Source: Gammaproteobacteria bacterium
GTDB lineage: Bacteria; Pseudomonadota; Gammaproteobacteria; UBA6429; Thiohalophilaceae
Length of the DNA: 14,116 nt
Assembly: GCA_029880425.1 (NCBI GenBank)
Contig: JAOUOK010000006.1
Span: 1 to 14,116 of the forward strand
Direction: 5' to 3'
The notes under the pieces were generated by a model. That model saw only the letters and a program-made list of their open reading frames with translations. It was not told the DNA's origin and ran no database searches. The position numbers and the translations under genes are program-made. Position 1 is the first letter of the stretch, and the number at the start of each line of letters is the position of its first letter. Positions 1 to 7,951 of the stretch are shown in pieces.

Positions 1-189
1 AACGGTTTTCCTTTATACCGCCTGGGAAGCGGCAAAATGACCAGCCTGCATGCCCGCATAAAAGAATGTTTTATCTCCTTCCGTGCAGAACCTTTTCACC
101 TGGGTTCTGAAGAATTAATAAGTCTTGAGCTTTACCTGCATAAACGAGGTAACGGTTTAAAAATAGAAACACCTGCTGTTCGTTACTAA
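1..189 (+). CDS. soxA: SoxA C-terminal fragment (L-cysteine S-thiosulfotransferase diheme cytochrome subunit), 5' truncated by window edge
   Basis: The frame is open from base 1 and ends at TAA 187-189, giving the last 62 residues of a longer protein. The fragment has the shape of the SoxA C-terminus: a Ser-Leu-His-Ala-Arg segment leading to a Cys (codon 67-69), then FRAEPF, LELYLHKRGNGL and the final IETPAVRY. In known SoxA proteins the cysteine just before RAEP is the ligand of the active-site heme and carries the persulfide. SoxA works in the periplasm with SoxX, oxidatively joining thiosulfate to the carrier SoxYZ. The heme-binding CxxCH motifs would lie upstream, outside the window. Assignment rests on recalled family resemblance of this C-terminus, which is distinctive. 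The gene ends its transcription unit, since a terminator follows 14 bases later; the rest of any sox cluster would be to the left. Confidence 0.82.
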   Translation, partial: NGFPLYRLGSGKMTSLHARIKECFISFRAEPFHLGSEELISLELYLHKRGNGLKIETPAVRY

Positions 190-203
190 AATATTGTATA
201 CAT

Positions 204-235
204 AAAAAACGGAATCCTTTAGATTCCGTTTTTTT
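204..235. terminator. Bidirectional intrinsic terminator between soxA and the TRAP-type lipoprotein gene
   Basis: ACGGAATC (209-216) pairs perfectly with GATTCCGT (222-229) across a five-base loop, CTTTA. A-rich flank 204-208 and T-run 230-235 give a U-tract on whichever strand is transcribed and extend the stem. It sits between two convergent genes (stops at 189 and 253), so it probably ends both transcripts. Confidence 0.85.
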
Positions 236-252
236 ATTACAGAATAACTAAC

Positions 253-1371
253 TTACTTTAATGCACGAGCTCGCATAAAAGCTTTTTCCGAAATTTCATG
301 CCATGCATTTACCTGTTCACGATAAATTTTAAACGAACTGTAGATACGTTTAGCGGTAGCGTCTTTAACTGCCAACTCGGCGACCACTTCATCCGATATG
401 TTACGTAACTTTCTTAACACATCATCAGGAAAAACACGTAGCTGAACTTTATGTTCATTTACCAGTGTAACCAGTGCCGCATTATTACGTGCCGTGTATT
501 CTGAAAGCATATCCTGGTTCACCATCTTACACGCGGTACGTACAATTTCTTTTAAATCATCAGATAATAATTCAAATGCATCTTTATTAATGATGGCTTC
601 AAGCGTCGTACCTGGCTCATGCCAACCTGGGTAATAGTAATATTTCGCGACCTTGTGAAAACCAAATGCAAGATCATTATACGGTCCAACCCACTCAGTC
701 GCATCTAAGGCGCCCGTTTGCAGTGCCGTATACAACTCACCCCCGGGTAAATTTACCGGTGTTCCACCTGCGCGTTTGAAGACTTCTCCACCAAGCCCGG
801 GGATACGCATCTTTAAGCCTTTAAGATCATCTAATGAATTAATTTCCTTGTTAAACCAGCCTCCCATTTGTACACCAGTATTACCAGCTGGCGCAGGCAC
901 CAGGTTATATTGTGCATAGACTTCTTCCCATATTTTTAAACCACCACCGTGATAGAGCCAGCCGTTCATTTCCTGCGCTGTTAAACCAAAAGGAACTGTT
1001 GAAAAAAACTGGATCGCTTCATTCTTACCTTTCCAGTAATAGGCTGAGCCGTGTCCCATTTCTGCAGTACCGCGTGAAACTGCGTCAAAGACTTCAAAGG
1101 CAGGAACCAGTTCTTTTGAACCATAGACTTTAACCTGGATTCGGCCACCACTCATTTTTGTTATAACTTCTGCAAGATTATTCGCACTTGTACCTAAAAC
1201 CGGGAAATTTTTTGGCCATGTCGTTACCATTTTCCATTTATGGACATTTTCTTTTTTTACAGCTGTATTTTTTGAGACTGCTTCATCCTGTTTTGAGCAA
1301 CCCGCTGTGAATACCGCACCGGCAACAAGACCACCCACACCGATTTTTTTTACAAAATCACGTCTTTTCAT
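253..1371 (-). CDS. Tat-exported lipoprotein, TakP/DctP-like TRAP transporter solute-binding protein (2-oxo acid / monocarboxylate type)
   Basis: A 372-residue extracytoplasmic solute receptor of the TRAP (tripartite ATP-independent periplasmic) transporter family. The N-terminus has a twin-arginine motif (KRRDFVKK, residues 2-9), a short hydrophobic stretch and a lipobox ending at Cys25 (TAGC), so it should be Tat-exported and lipid-anchored. The body resembles Rhodobacter sphaeroides TakP, which binds 2-oxo acids with a cation. Shared features are the WPKNFP start of the mature domain (52-57), Gln168 in NTGVQMGGWF, Arg189 in LKMRIPG (the usual carboxylate-binding Arg), Glu226-Trp227 in DATEWVGP and the tyrosine-rich KYYYYPGWHEPGT segment. 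AAGGA lies about nine bases before the ATG. No permease (DctQ/DctM) gene lies next to it: soxA is downstream and convergent, and a divergent regulator is upstream. Its membrane partners must be elsewhere, or this is an orphan receptor. The exact ligand is inferred. Confidence 0.88.
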   Translation of the reverse strand: MKRRDFVKKIGVGGLVAGAVFTAGCSKQDEAVSKNTAVKKENVHKWKMVTTWPKNFPVLGTSANNLAEVITKMSGGRIQVKVYGSKELVPAFEVFDAVSRGTAEMGHGSAYYWKGKNEAIQFFSTVPFGLTAQEMNGWLYHGGGLKIWEEVYAQYNLVPAPAGNTGVQMGGWFNKEINSLDDLKGLKMRIPGLGGEVFKRAGGTPVNLPGGELYTALQTGALDATEWVGPYNDLAFGFHKVAKYYYYPGWHEPGTTLEAIINKDAFELLSDDLKEIVRTACKMVNQDMLSEYTARNNAALVTLVNEHKVQLRVFPDDVLRKLRNISDEVVAELAVKDATAKRIYSSFKIYREQVNAWHEISEKAFMRARALK

Positions 1372-1576
1372 GGTTTTTCCTTTTTATTACGGTTTTTATT
1401 TTGACCTGAATTCAGTTTTTGCTAAATCTTATCTGTAAATTACAACATAAGAGAAATCTTAAATAGTAAGACTTAGACTCTTTTATATAGAAACGAAGCT
1501 CTGATTCTGACATGATATTACTCTAATTTAAAAAATTACATTTTCTTATTCGTAAATAATAATAACTAAAAATGAA

Positions 1577-4456
1577 ATGAAACAGGCATTTTTACTCATA
1601 CAAAGACGATTAATTATTGTCACCCTGGTAAGTTTTGCCTTAACACCCGTCATTGGTTATGCCACTGCCAGTTTTTTCAATACCGTTGAATTAAACAGCC
1701 TGTTCACCGGTAATTCCGGACTTGCATTAATTGCAATCTATAGCAGCTTGCTACTATGGTGTGCCATTCACTTTAAGCATTTTCTACGTCCCGTAATCAA
1801 ATGGAAACTGCAACACCCTGATAATCACTATTTACCAGAGGAGCTCAGCTTACTTTTGCAAAGCTTTGGTAATCGCTACTGGATGTTTTTTTTACTTTAT
1901 GTGCTAACTATTCCCACTGTTCATCACTGGTTCTTGCAATCTGCAGGTATCACGGTAACAGTTACCGCTCTTTTACAATTTATCCTGTTACAACTGACTA
2001 TTTCTATACTGGTAGGCTTACCAGGCTATCTTGATTGCCTGTCGACCCTGGGTAAGCTTACCCGCTATACCGGCTTGTCTAATGTCCAGGTCAGTATGCG
2101 TACCAAGATGCTGCTAATCGGCGGTTACGTTCCACTATTAACCACTTCAATTTTATTAAAATATTACTGGTGGCAAACAGACTTTATTTCTGCAGAAGTT
2201 GTGCTTGCCTGGGCGTTAATGGGACTTGCCACTATTCTTTCTACCATTATTGCTTATCGCAGTTTAACGCAATCACTTAAACCTGTTGAGATGGTAACTT
2301 CAAGCAGTGGTGCAACCAGTCATGCAGATCTGGCAAAACAATTACAACCCCATTCAAACGATGAAATTGGTTTTTTAGTTCAAACTTTAGGCCGCCTTTT
2401 TAACCGCGTCGGTGAACAGGATCAATATGTACAAGCCATTGTTGAGCATGCCGCTGAAAGTATTATTGTTATTAATGAAGAAAAACAAGTTGAAGTATTT
2501 AATCCCGCAGCAGAGCAACTTTTTGGCTATAAGGCCAATGAAATTTGTCACCGTGACTTATCATGGCTTTTACCCAAGCTTACCCTGCCAAAAGAAGACA
2601 ATAATAAAAATGTTATTCACCAGGAATTAGAAGCCTCACATCGTAATGGTCGCAACTTAATTATTTCCATGCATATAAGTTTTATGCGTATGAATAACGT
2701 GCTTTATTATATTTTACTCGCTGCTGATATCACTGAAAGCAAGGCAACTGAAAACATGTTGCTTGAAGCTGAAGAACGTTATCGTACCCTTGTTGTTACT
2801 GCGCATGACCTGGTATGGAGTATGGATACAGAAGGACACTGGACTTACCTTAATTCAGCTGCGCATCATATTTATGGCTATGAATCCGAAGAACTCTTAA
2901 ATAAATCATTATCGATTTTACAAACTGATCAATCACGTATTCATGATGACCAGGCTTTTGCATCAGTAATACAGGGTAATGAACTGCTCGGCTATGAAAC
3001 TACGCACCTGGACAAAGATGGACGTGCGCGACAAATCAGTTTTAATGCATGCCCACACATTGGTTCAGATGGAAAAGTACAATACATCACTGGCACTGCA
3101 CGCGATATAACAGAACAAAAAGCCTACGAAACTGAACTCACATACCAGGCACAACATGACCGCTTAACAGGTCTACAAAACAGGAGTTTTTTTCAGGAAG
3201 AGCTTGAATGTTTAATCAGTCGTATTTCCCGACGCAATGATACCTGCGCATTAATTTATCTTGATCTCGACCAGTTTAAATATGTTAACGACACCATTGG
3301 TCATGCTGCCGGTGATGAATTACTGGTTGAAGTCAGCCAGTTACTAAAAGATAAGCTACGCGAAGGCGATTTACTTGCTCGCTTTGGTGGCGATGAATTT
3401 ACCATTCTTTTATATGACACGGATAATCATGCTGTCGATATCATTGCCCGTAACCTGTTAGGCTTTTTTGAATCTTACCAGTTTTATTCAAAAAGCCAGC
3501 ACTTCAATATTACCTGCAGCATGGGTATTACTTATATAAATAAATATACTGAATCTGCTGAGTGTGCATTATCACAGGCTGATATCGCCTGTAACATGGC
3601 AAAAAAACAGGGGCGCAATACATTCCATATATATGATGCTGCAGATAAACACCTTGACGGCATGACTGAAGACATGGGCTGGGCCAGTCGTGTGAAGACA
3701 GCGTATGAAAATGATCACTTCTCACTGGTTTATCAGCCAATAGTTTCTGTTCAAGATGGCAAAGTAGAAGATTATGAAGTCTTATTAAGAATGAATCTTG
3801 ATGATGGCCAACGAATCTTACCCGGTGGTTTTATACCGGCCGCTGAACGTTTTGGCCTGATCAACAACGTAGACCGCTGGACTGTCAGCCATGCCATGCA
3901 CGCCCTGGCTAAACTACACGAAGAAAACAGTAGTATCCGTTTTGCGATTAATCTATCTGGTCGTGCCTTTGATGATAAAGAGTTGCTGCCTATGATCCAG
4001 GGCATTCTGGACAATTCCGGCCTGGAACCGACCAGCCTGACATTTGAGATTACAGAAACAGCAGCAATTGCAAATATTAACGCAGCAAAAATATTTATTA
4101 CAAAACTAAAAGATATGGGTTGCCAGTTTGCACTTGATGATTTTGGCACAGGCTTCTGTTCATTTTCTTACTTAAAGAATTTACCGGTCGATAAACTTAA
4201 AATTGATGGTTCATTTGTCCAATCTCTTGATACATCAAAAGTTGATCGTGCCATGGTACAATCTATGAATCAAATTGCACATGCGCTTGATAAAAAAACC
4301 ATTGCAGAATTTGTACAAAATGAAAAAACATTAAATATTCTTAAGGACTATGGCGTTGACTTTGCCCAGGGTCATCACCTTGGGAAACCTTTACCAAAGA
4401 TTGATACCAAACAAATTTATATTCTAAATGGTAGTAAACCTATTGTTTACAATTAA
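1577..4456 (+). CDS. Membrane-bound PAS-PAS-GGDEF-EAL cyclic-di-GMP signalling protein
   Basis: A 959-residue protein. About six hydrophobic segments fill residues 1-226 (near 12-33, 48-66, 101-120, 127-150, 178-194, 206-226), followed by a HAMP-like linker (about 226-280). Two PAS domains follow (about 284-395 and 400-520), the second with a typical PAC ending (ITGTARDITEQK). The diguanylate cyclase domain (about 525-690) has an intact GGDEF (604-608), and RxxD (REGD) five residues before it is a complete product-inhibition I-site. The phosphodiesterase domain (about 710-955) has EVL (734-736) for EAL, plus conserved INLS, FEITET, DDFGTG, KIDGSFV and a late AQGHHLGKP. The key metal and catalytic residues therefore look present, and both activities are possible. 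The membrane part may sense an envelope or redox cue, and the PAS domains may bind a ligand. The ATG at 1577 has no good Shine-Dalgarno. An out-of-frame ATGAAATGA (1572-1580) overlaps it. Confidence 0.93.
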   Translation: MKQAFLLIQRRLIIVTLVSFALTPVIGYATASFFNTVELNSLFTGNSGLALIAIYSSLLLWCAIHFKHFLRPVIKWKLQHPDNHYLPEELSLLLQSFGNRYWMFFLLYVLTIPTVHHWFLQSAGITVTVTALLQFILLQLTISILVGLPGYLDCLSTLGKLTRYTGLSNVQVSMRTKMLLIGGYVPLLTTSILLKYYWWQTDFISAEVVLAWALMGLATILSTIIAYRSLTQSLKPVEMVTSSSGATSHADLAKQLQPHSNDEIGFLVQTLGRLFNRVGEQDQYVQAIVEHAAESIIVINEEKQVEVFNPAAEQLFGYKANEICHRDLSWLLPKLTLPKEDNNKNVIHQELEASHRNGRNLIISMHISFMRMNNVLYYILLAADITESKATENMLLEAEERYRTLVVTAHDLVWSMDTEGHWTYLNSAAHHIYGYESEELLNKSLSILQTDQSRIHDDQAFASVIQGNELLGYETTHLDKDGRARQISFNACPHIGSDGKVQYITGTARDITEQKAYETELTYQAQHDRLTGLQNRSFFQEELECLISRISRRNDTCALIYLDLDQFKYVNDTIGHAAGDELLVEVSQLLKDKLREGDLLARFGGDEFTILLYDTDNHAVDIIARNLLGFFESYQFYSKSQHFNITCSMGITYINKYTESAECALSQADIACNMAKKQGRNTFHIYDAADKHLDGMTEDMGWASRVKTAYENDHFSLVYQPIVSVQDGKVEDYEVLLRMNLDDGQRILPGGFIPAAERFGLINNVDRWTVSHAMHALAKLHEENSSIRFAINLSGRAFDDKELLPMIQGILDNSGLEPTSLTFEITETAAIANINAAKIFITKLKDMGCQFALDDFGTGFCSFSYLKNLPVDKLKIDGSFVQSLDTSKVDRAMVQSMNQIAHALDKKTIAEFVQNEKTLNILKDYGVDFAQGHHLGKPLPKIDTKQIYILNGSKPIVYN

Positions 4457-4547
4457 ATATTTATACGCATAGTGTTTTATATTTTACTTACTACCCCTCC
4501 TCAATTTTAAAAATAAAACTCAAAATAATTATGGGGTTATATAGCTT

Positions 4548-4804
4548 ATGCAATCTATTAATATTTCACTTGCTGTTGCAGGAATAATGAATAACCCAAA
4601 AAATAATTATGTTTTGCTTGCCGGTTGTTCTGAACAGCCCAATGAAAAATTCGGCACATATGAAGACATTATAAAACCTTCAGAAAAAGTGGTTTTTGGA
4701 AAGTCGATCTGGAATCAGGTAAAGACCATAAACTTTTTCGTATACCAAAAGAAAAGTTTATCCGTCTATGGCGTAAACGGTTAATAAACCGGGTAAATAT
4801 ATAA
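4548..4804 (+). pseudogene. Probable frameshifted small lipoprotein gene
   Basis: I do not recognise the family. The frame from ATG 4548 gives 78 residues to a stop ending at 4784. A lipobox-like LLAGC (Cys27) is followed by a plausible mature start, SEQPNEKFGTYED, continuing to EKVVF (residue 50). After that the frame turns into unconvincing sequence. In the -1 frame from base 4703 a natural-looking C-terminus reads VDLESGKDHKLFRIPKEKF and then a basic RLWRKR tail, ending at TAA 4802-4804. One lost base near 4698-4702 would join the halves into a lipoprotein of about 85 residues. The segment before the lipobox is also poor: NNPKNN interrupts the hydrophobic core, so the signal peptide may be damaged too. 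A sequencing error, or an intact unusual small gene of 78 residues, remains possible. Confidence 0.45.
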
Positions 4805-4852
4805 ATTTTGGTTAACCTGTTCTGATGTTTTATAAAATGATAATATTAAAAC

Positions 4853-5245
4853 ATGAAGACCAAATTTTTTTTACTATTGTTATTTATCGGCCTGTTTTCA
4901 CACAACTTAGTTGCCTTTGCATACTACATAGAGAAACCAGAACAAATAATACGCAAAGAACATCAGGATCCATTCAAAATACTAGAAATTTTTTTTCATG
5001 CCGTTAAACAAGGTGAATTAATTGTATTAGGAAAAAAAATTGAAAAAGCCTTACTTGTTCCAATTCAAGTCGAATACATATATAAATTTGACGGCTCAAA
5101 ACCCTCTGTAAAAGTTTACTCGGAACTTAAATATCCCCTGGCTATCCCTGAACATAAAGGAATCAGGTTAATGGGCGTGAGTGCTATTCTGAATAATAAT
5201 GGAGATATTATTGAGATAAGAGCACATGTGGTTCCTGATAATTAG
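4853..5245 (+). CDS. Secreted protein of unknown function, 130 residues
   Basis: Not recognised. The N-terminus is a clear Sec signal peptide: MKTK, a hydrophobic core of Phe, Leu and Ile, and a likely cleavage after VAFA (about residue 23). The mature part, about 107 residues, starts with YYIEKPEQ. It mixes charged helix-like sequence with beta-like stretches (IQVEYIYKFDG, KPSVKVYSELKY, LMGVSAILNNNGDIIEIRAHV), suggesting a small beta-rich periplasmic domain. It has no cysteine, heme motif or further membrane span. The ATG lacks an obvious ribosome binding site, but the signal peptide starts right there. It lies 48 bases after the lipoprotein remnant on the same strand and converges on uvrD; no strong terminator is visible in the 38 bases between them. 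Confidence 0.7.
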   Translation: MKTKFFLLLLFIGLFSHNLVAFAYYIEKPEQIIRKEHQDPFKILEIFFHAVKQGELIVLGKKIEKALLVPIQVEYIYKFDGSKPSVKVYSELKYPLAIPEHKGIRLMGVSAILNNNGDIIEIRAHVVPDN

Positions 5246-5283
5246 TTCTTTAATTTATTATCTGTTTAGTCGCTGATAATTTA

Positions 5284-7458
5284 TCACACGATTAAATTCG
5301 CATATTCCATGACTAACCACTTACTACCCAGATCATCAAAGTTAATCTGAATACGGGCATGCCTTCCTTCTCCCTCATAGTTAAGTACCACACCCTCACC
5401 AAATTTTTCATGATAAACACGTTGCCCTAACTGAACCGGTGCCGCTTCTTGTACCGCTTTTTCTTTATGTATGCCGTAACCTCGCTGGTAGCTTGATACA
5501 GGTGTTGCACTCCCCTGTAATCTTACATACTGGGTAAACTCATCCGGAATTTCAGTTAAAAACCGTGATGGGCGCGCATAGCTTTCTTCACCATAAAGAC
5601 GCCTTTTCTCTGCATGAGTCAGGGTCAGTTTTTCCATGGCGCGGGTCATACCAACATAACAAAGTCGACGCTCTTCCTCGAGCTGGCCACTTTCTTCTGA
5701 TGATCGACTGTGCGGGAATAAGCCTTCTTCAAGTCCCGCGAGGAAAACCTGTTTAAACTCAAGGCCCTTGGCCGAATGCAAGGTCATCAGTTGCACCGAG
5801 TCTTCACCTTCATTGGCCTGGCCTTCCCCGGCTTCTAACGAGGCGTGAGAAAGAAAAGCTGACATTTTATCGAGTTCTGATTCTTCCCAATCATCCTGTT
5901 CAAAGGTTCGACCCGCCGTCACTAGTTCATCAAGGTTTTCTATCCGGTTACGACCACGCTCACCTTTTTCCTTTTCATAATGTGTAATCAGTGTACTTTG
6001 ATGAATCACATGTTCGATTTGTTCATGCAATTCCATGTTCTTGATATCACTTTCCATACCACTGATTAAATCGACAAACTGCTGCAAAGCACTTAAGGCA
6101 CGCGAAGTGATTTCACCCTGCTCGATTAATTCCAGTGTTGCCTGCCACATGGAAATATTATTTTCACGTGCCCGGCTACGTACATGGTCAACGGTTTTAT
6201 TGCCTATGCCACGAGTTGGTACATTAACAATCCGTTCATAAGACGCATCGTCAGCTTTAATTGCAATCAAGCGCATATAAGCCAGCGCATCTTTAATTTC
6301 CTGGCGTTCGAAGAAACGTAAGCCACCATAAATACGGTAGGGTGTTCCACTTTGCATCAAGGCTTCTTCAAGTACACGTGATTGCGCATTAGAACGGTAC
6401 AAAATGGCATTCTCACTGCGCAGGCCACCTTGCTCACTCCAGCTTGAAATTTTATCCACGATGTAGCGTGCTTCTTCTATTTCATTAAAGGCACTATAAA
6501 TTTCAATCAATTCACCATCACTGCCATCAGTCCATAACTCTTTACCCATGCGATCCGAATTATTCGCAATCAGGGCATTGGCAGCACCCAGTATATTTCC
6601 TGTAGAGCGGTAGTTTTGTTCAAGGCGGAAGTTCGATGCATTTTTATAATCTTTGGCAAACTTATATATGTTTTCAATCTGTGCGCCGCGCCAGCCATAG
6701 ATGGATTGATCGTCATCACCCACCACAAAAACATTGGCGCTGTTACCCGCCAGGATTTTAATCCAGGCATACTGAATAGTATTGGTATCCTGGAACTCAT
6801 CTACCAGGATATTTTGAAAGCGTTGTTGATAATGCTGCAGCACATCTGGTCTTTTTACCCAGAGCTCATAGGCACGGAGTAACAACTCGGCAAAATCCAG
6901 GGAACCGTTACGCTGACACATCGCTTCGTATTCTCGGTAGATTTCAACCATGTGGCGTAAATAGGTGTCATTACGATGCTCGATATTTTCAGGGCGTAAA
7001 CCTTCGTCCTTGCGTGCATTAATCCACCATTGCGCTTCACGCGGCACCCAGCGTTTTTCATCCAGCCCCATTTCCCGGATAACCCGCTTTAATGCCCGGT
7101 GCTGATCTTCACTGTCCATAATCTGGAAACTCTGGGGTAAGCTGGCTTCTTTCCAGTGGGCACGAAGTAAACGATGCGCAATACCGTGAAAAGTCCCAAC
7201 CCAGAGCCCACTTGAAGGGATACCCAGTAAGTTTTCAATTCGTCCACGCATTTCTGCCGCGGCTTTATTGGTAAATGTGACGGCAAGAATTCCGTAAGGT
7301 GAAATATTTTCTGCCTGCATCAACCAGGCAATACGATGCACCAATACGCGTGTTTTTCCACTGCCGGCGCCGGCCAACACCAGAATATTTGAAGTCGGGG
7401 CGCATACCGCCTGTCGCTGAGCATCATTTAAGGGGTCAATTATATAAGAAACATCCAT
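5284..7458 (-). CDS. uvrD: DNA helicase II, UvrD
   Basis: A superfamily 1A 3'-5' DNA helicase of 724 residues, close to the 720 of E. coli UvrD and similar along its whole length. It unwinds DNA in nucleotide excision repair (removing UvrC and the incised strand), in mismatch repair and at stalled replication or transcription complexes. Visible motifs: MDVSY start, Walker A AGAGSGKT (29-36), TFTNKAAAEM (61-70), Walker B DEFQDTN (220-226), GDDDQSIYGWRGA (247-259), QNYRST (281-286), and near the C-terminus LMTLHSAKGLEF and YVGMTRAMEKL. The end carries the Tudor-like domain (KFGEGVVLNYEGEG), known in this family to contact RNA polymerase. UvrD rather than Rep or PcrA is favoured by the start, length and C-terminal domain. 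No CTGT-N8-ACAG LexA box is visible upstream, so SOS control is not evident. Confidence 0.97.
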   Translation of the reverse strand: MDVSYIIDPLNDAQRQAVCAPTSNILVLAGAGSGKTRVLVHRIAWLMQAENISPYGILAVTFTNKAAAEMRGRIENLLGIPSSGLWVGTFHGIAHRLLRAHWKEASLPQSFQIMDSEDQHRALKRVIREMGLDEKRWVPREAQWWINARKDEGLRPENIEHRNDTYLRHMVEIYREYEAMCQRNGSLDFAELLLRAYELWVKRPDVLQHYQQRFQNILVDEFQDTNTIQYAWIKILAGNSANVFVVGDDDQSIYGWRGAQIENIYKFAKDYKNASNFRLEQNYRSTGNILGAANALIANNSDRMGKELWTDGSDGELIEIYSAFNEIEEARYIVDKISSWSEQGGLRSENAILYRSNAQSRVLEEALMQSGTPYRIYGGLRFFERQEIKDALAYMRLIAIKADDASYERIVNVPTRGIGNKTVDHVRSRARENNISMWQATLELIEQGEITSRALSALQQFVDLISGMESDIKNMELHEQIEHVIHQSTLITHYEKEKGERGRNRIENLDELVTAGRTFEQDDWEESELDKMSAFLSHASLEAGEGQANEGEDSVQLMTLHSAKGLEFKQVFLAGLEEGLFPHSRSSEESGQLEEERRLCYVGMTRAMEKLTLTHAEKRRLYGEESYARPSRFLTEIPDEFTQYVRLQGSATPVSSYQRGYGIHKEKAVQEAAPVQLGQRVYHEKFGEGVVLNYEGEGRHARIQINFDDLGSKWLVMEYANLIV

Positions 7459-7503
7459 CCGGCTATTCTAGCAAATAGTCCGGCTTGTTTGCGGCTTTAA
7501 ATG

Positions 7504-7521
7504 AAATACACCATTGTATTT
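7504..7521. promoter_or_regulatory. Inverted repeat, possible operator between uvrD and the HPt gene
   Basis: AAATACA (7504-7510) and TGTATTT (7515-7521) are perfect inverted copies separated by CCAT. The repeat lies 46 bases upstream of uvrD and 61 upstream of the HPt gene, inside their shared divergent promoter region. Its size suits a dimeric repressor, but it does not match the gammaproteobacterial LexA consensus. A chance repeat is quite possible in such AT-rich sequence. Confidence 0.3.
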
Positions 7522-7581
7522 ATATCTATGATAATCTGTGTCGCTAGCAAAAGACTTTAAACATTTAGCAAATTATTAAAA

Positions 7582-7938
7582 ATGAGTGACGAGAAAAAAC
7601 GCATATTCCAGAAACGTATGACGGCATTACATGAGAAATACTGTAAACAACTGCCCGAAAAATATCACGAAATTGAAAGAAGCTGGAAAGAGTATCAGAC
7701 CGACTTTAATAACACGGACTTCTTTGATGCTTTTTATCGTTACATCCACACACTCAAGGGAACAGCCGCTACATTTGGGTTTAATACCCAGGCTGATATT
7801 TGTTTTGAAGTTCAACAGGTATTAACACAAATAAAAGATCAACAGGCCTCACCTGACGAGTCCGTAGATATAATTAATCAACATCTCGCAAAACTTAAAG
7901 CGTATATCAATACCCCGGCTGATGATATTGAAGAGTAA
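7582..7938 (+). CDS. Stand-alone histidine phosphotransfer (HPt) domain protein
   Basis: A 118-residue, mostly helical, soluble protein with no signal peptide or membrane span. It carries the HPt signature HTLKGTAATFGF, with the phosphoacceptor His at residue 56. The following helix (QADICFEVQQVLTQI) matches the second half of the four-helix HPt bundle. Such proteins relay phosphoryl groups between receiver domains in phosphorelays. No histidine kinase or response regulator is adjacent, so its partners are encoded elsewhere. It is divergent from uvrD and converges on the rubredoxin reductase gene with only 13 bases between stops. The ATG lacks a recognisable Shine-Dalgarno, though there is no better upstream start. 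The assignment to HPt is firm; the pathway is unknown. Confidence 0.87.
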   Translation: MSDEKKRIFQKRMTALHEKYCKQLPEKYHEIERSWKEYQTDFNNTDFFDAFYRYIHTLKGTAATFGFNTQADICFEVQQVLTQIKDQQASPDESVDIINQHLAKLKAYINTPADDIEE

Positions 7939-7951
7939 TCCTGAACAGTTT

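Noticed and set aside
7459..7581. LexA (SOS) box upstream of uvrD
   Set aside because: No CTGT-N8-ACAG or close variant is present in the 123 bases between uvrD and the HPt gene.
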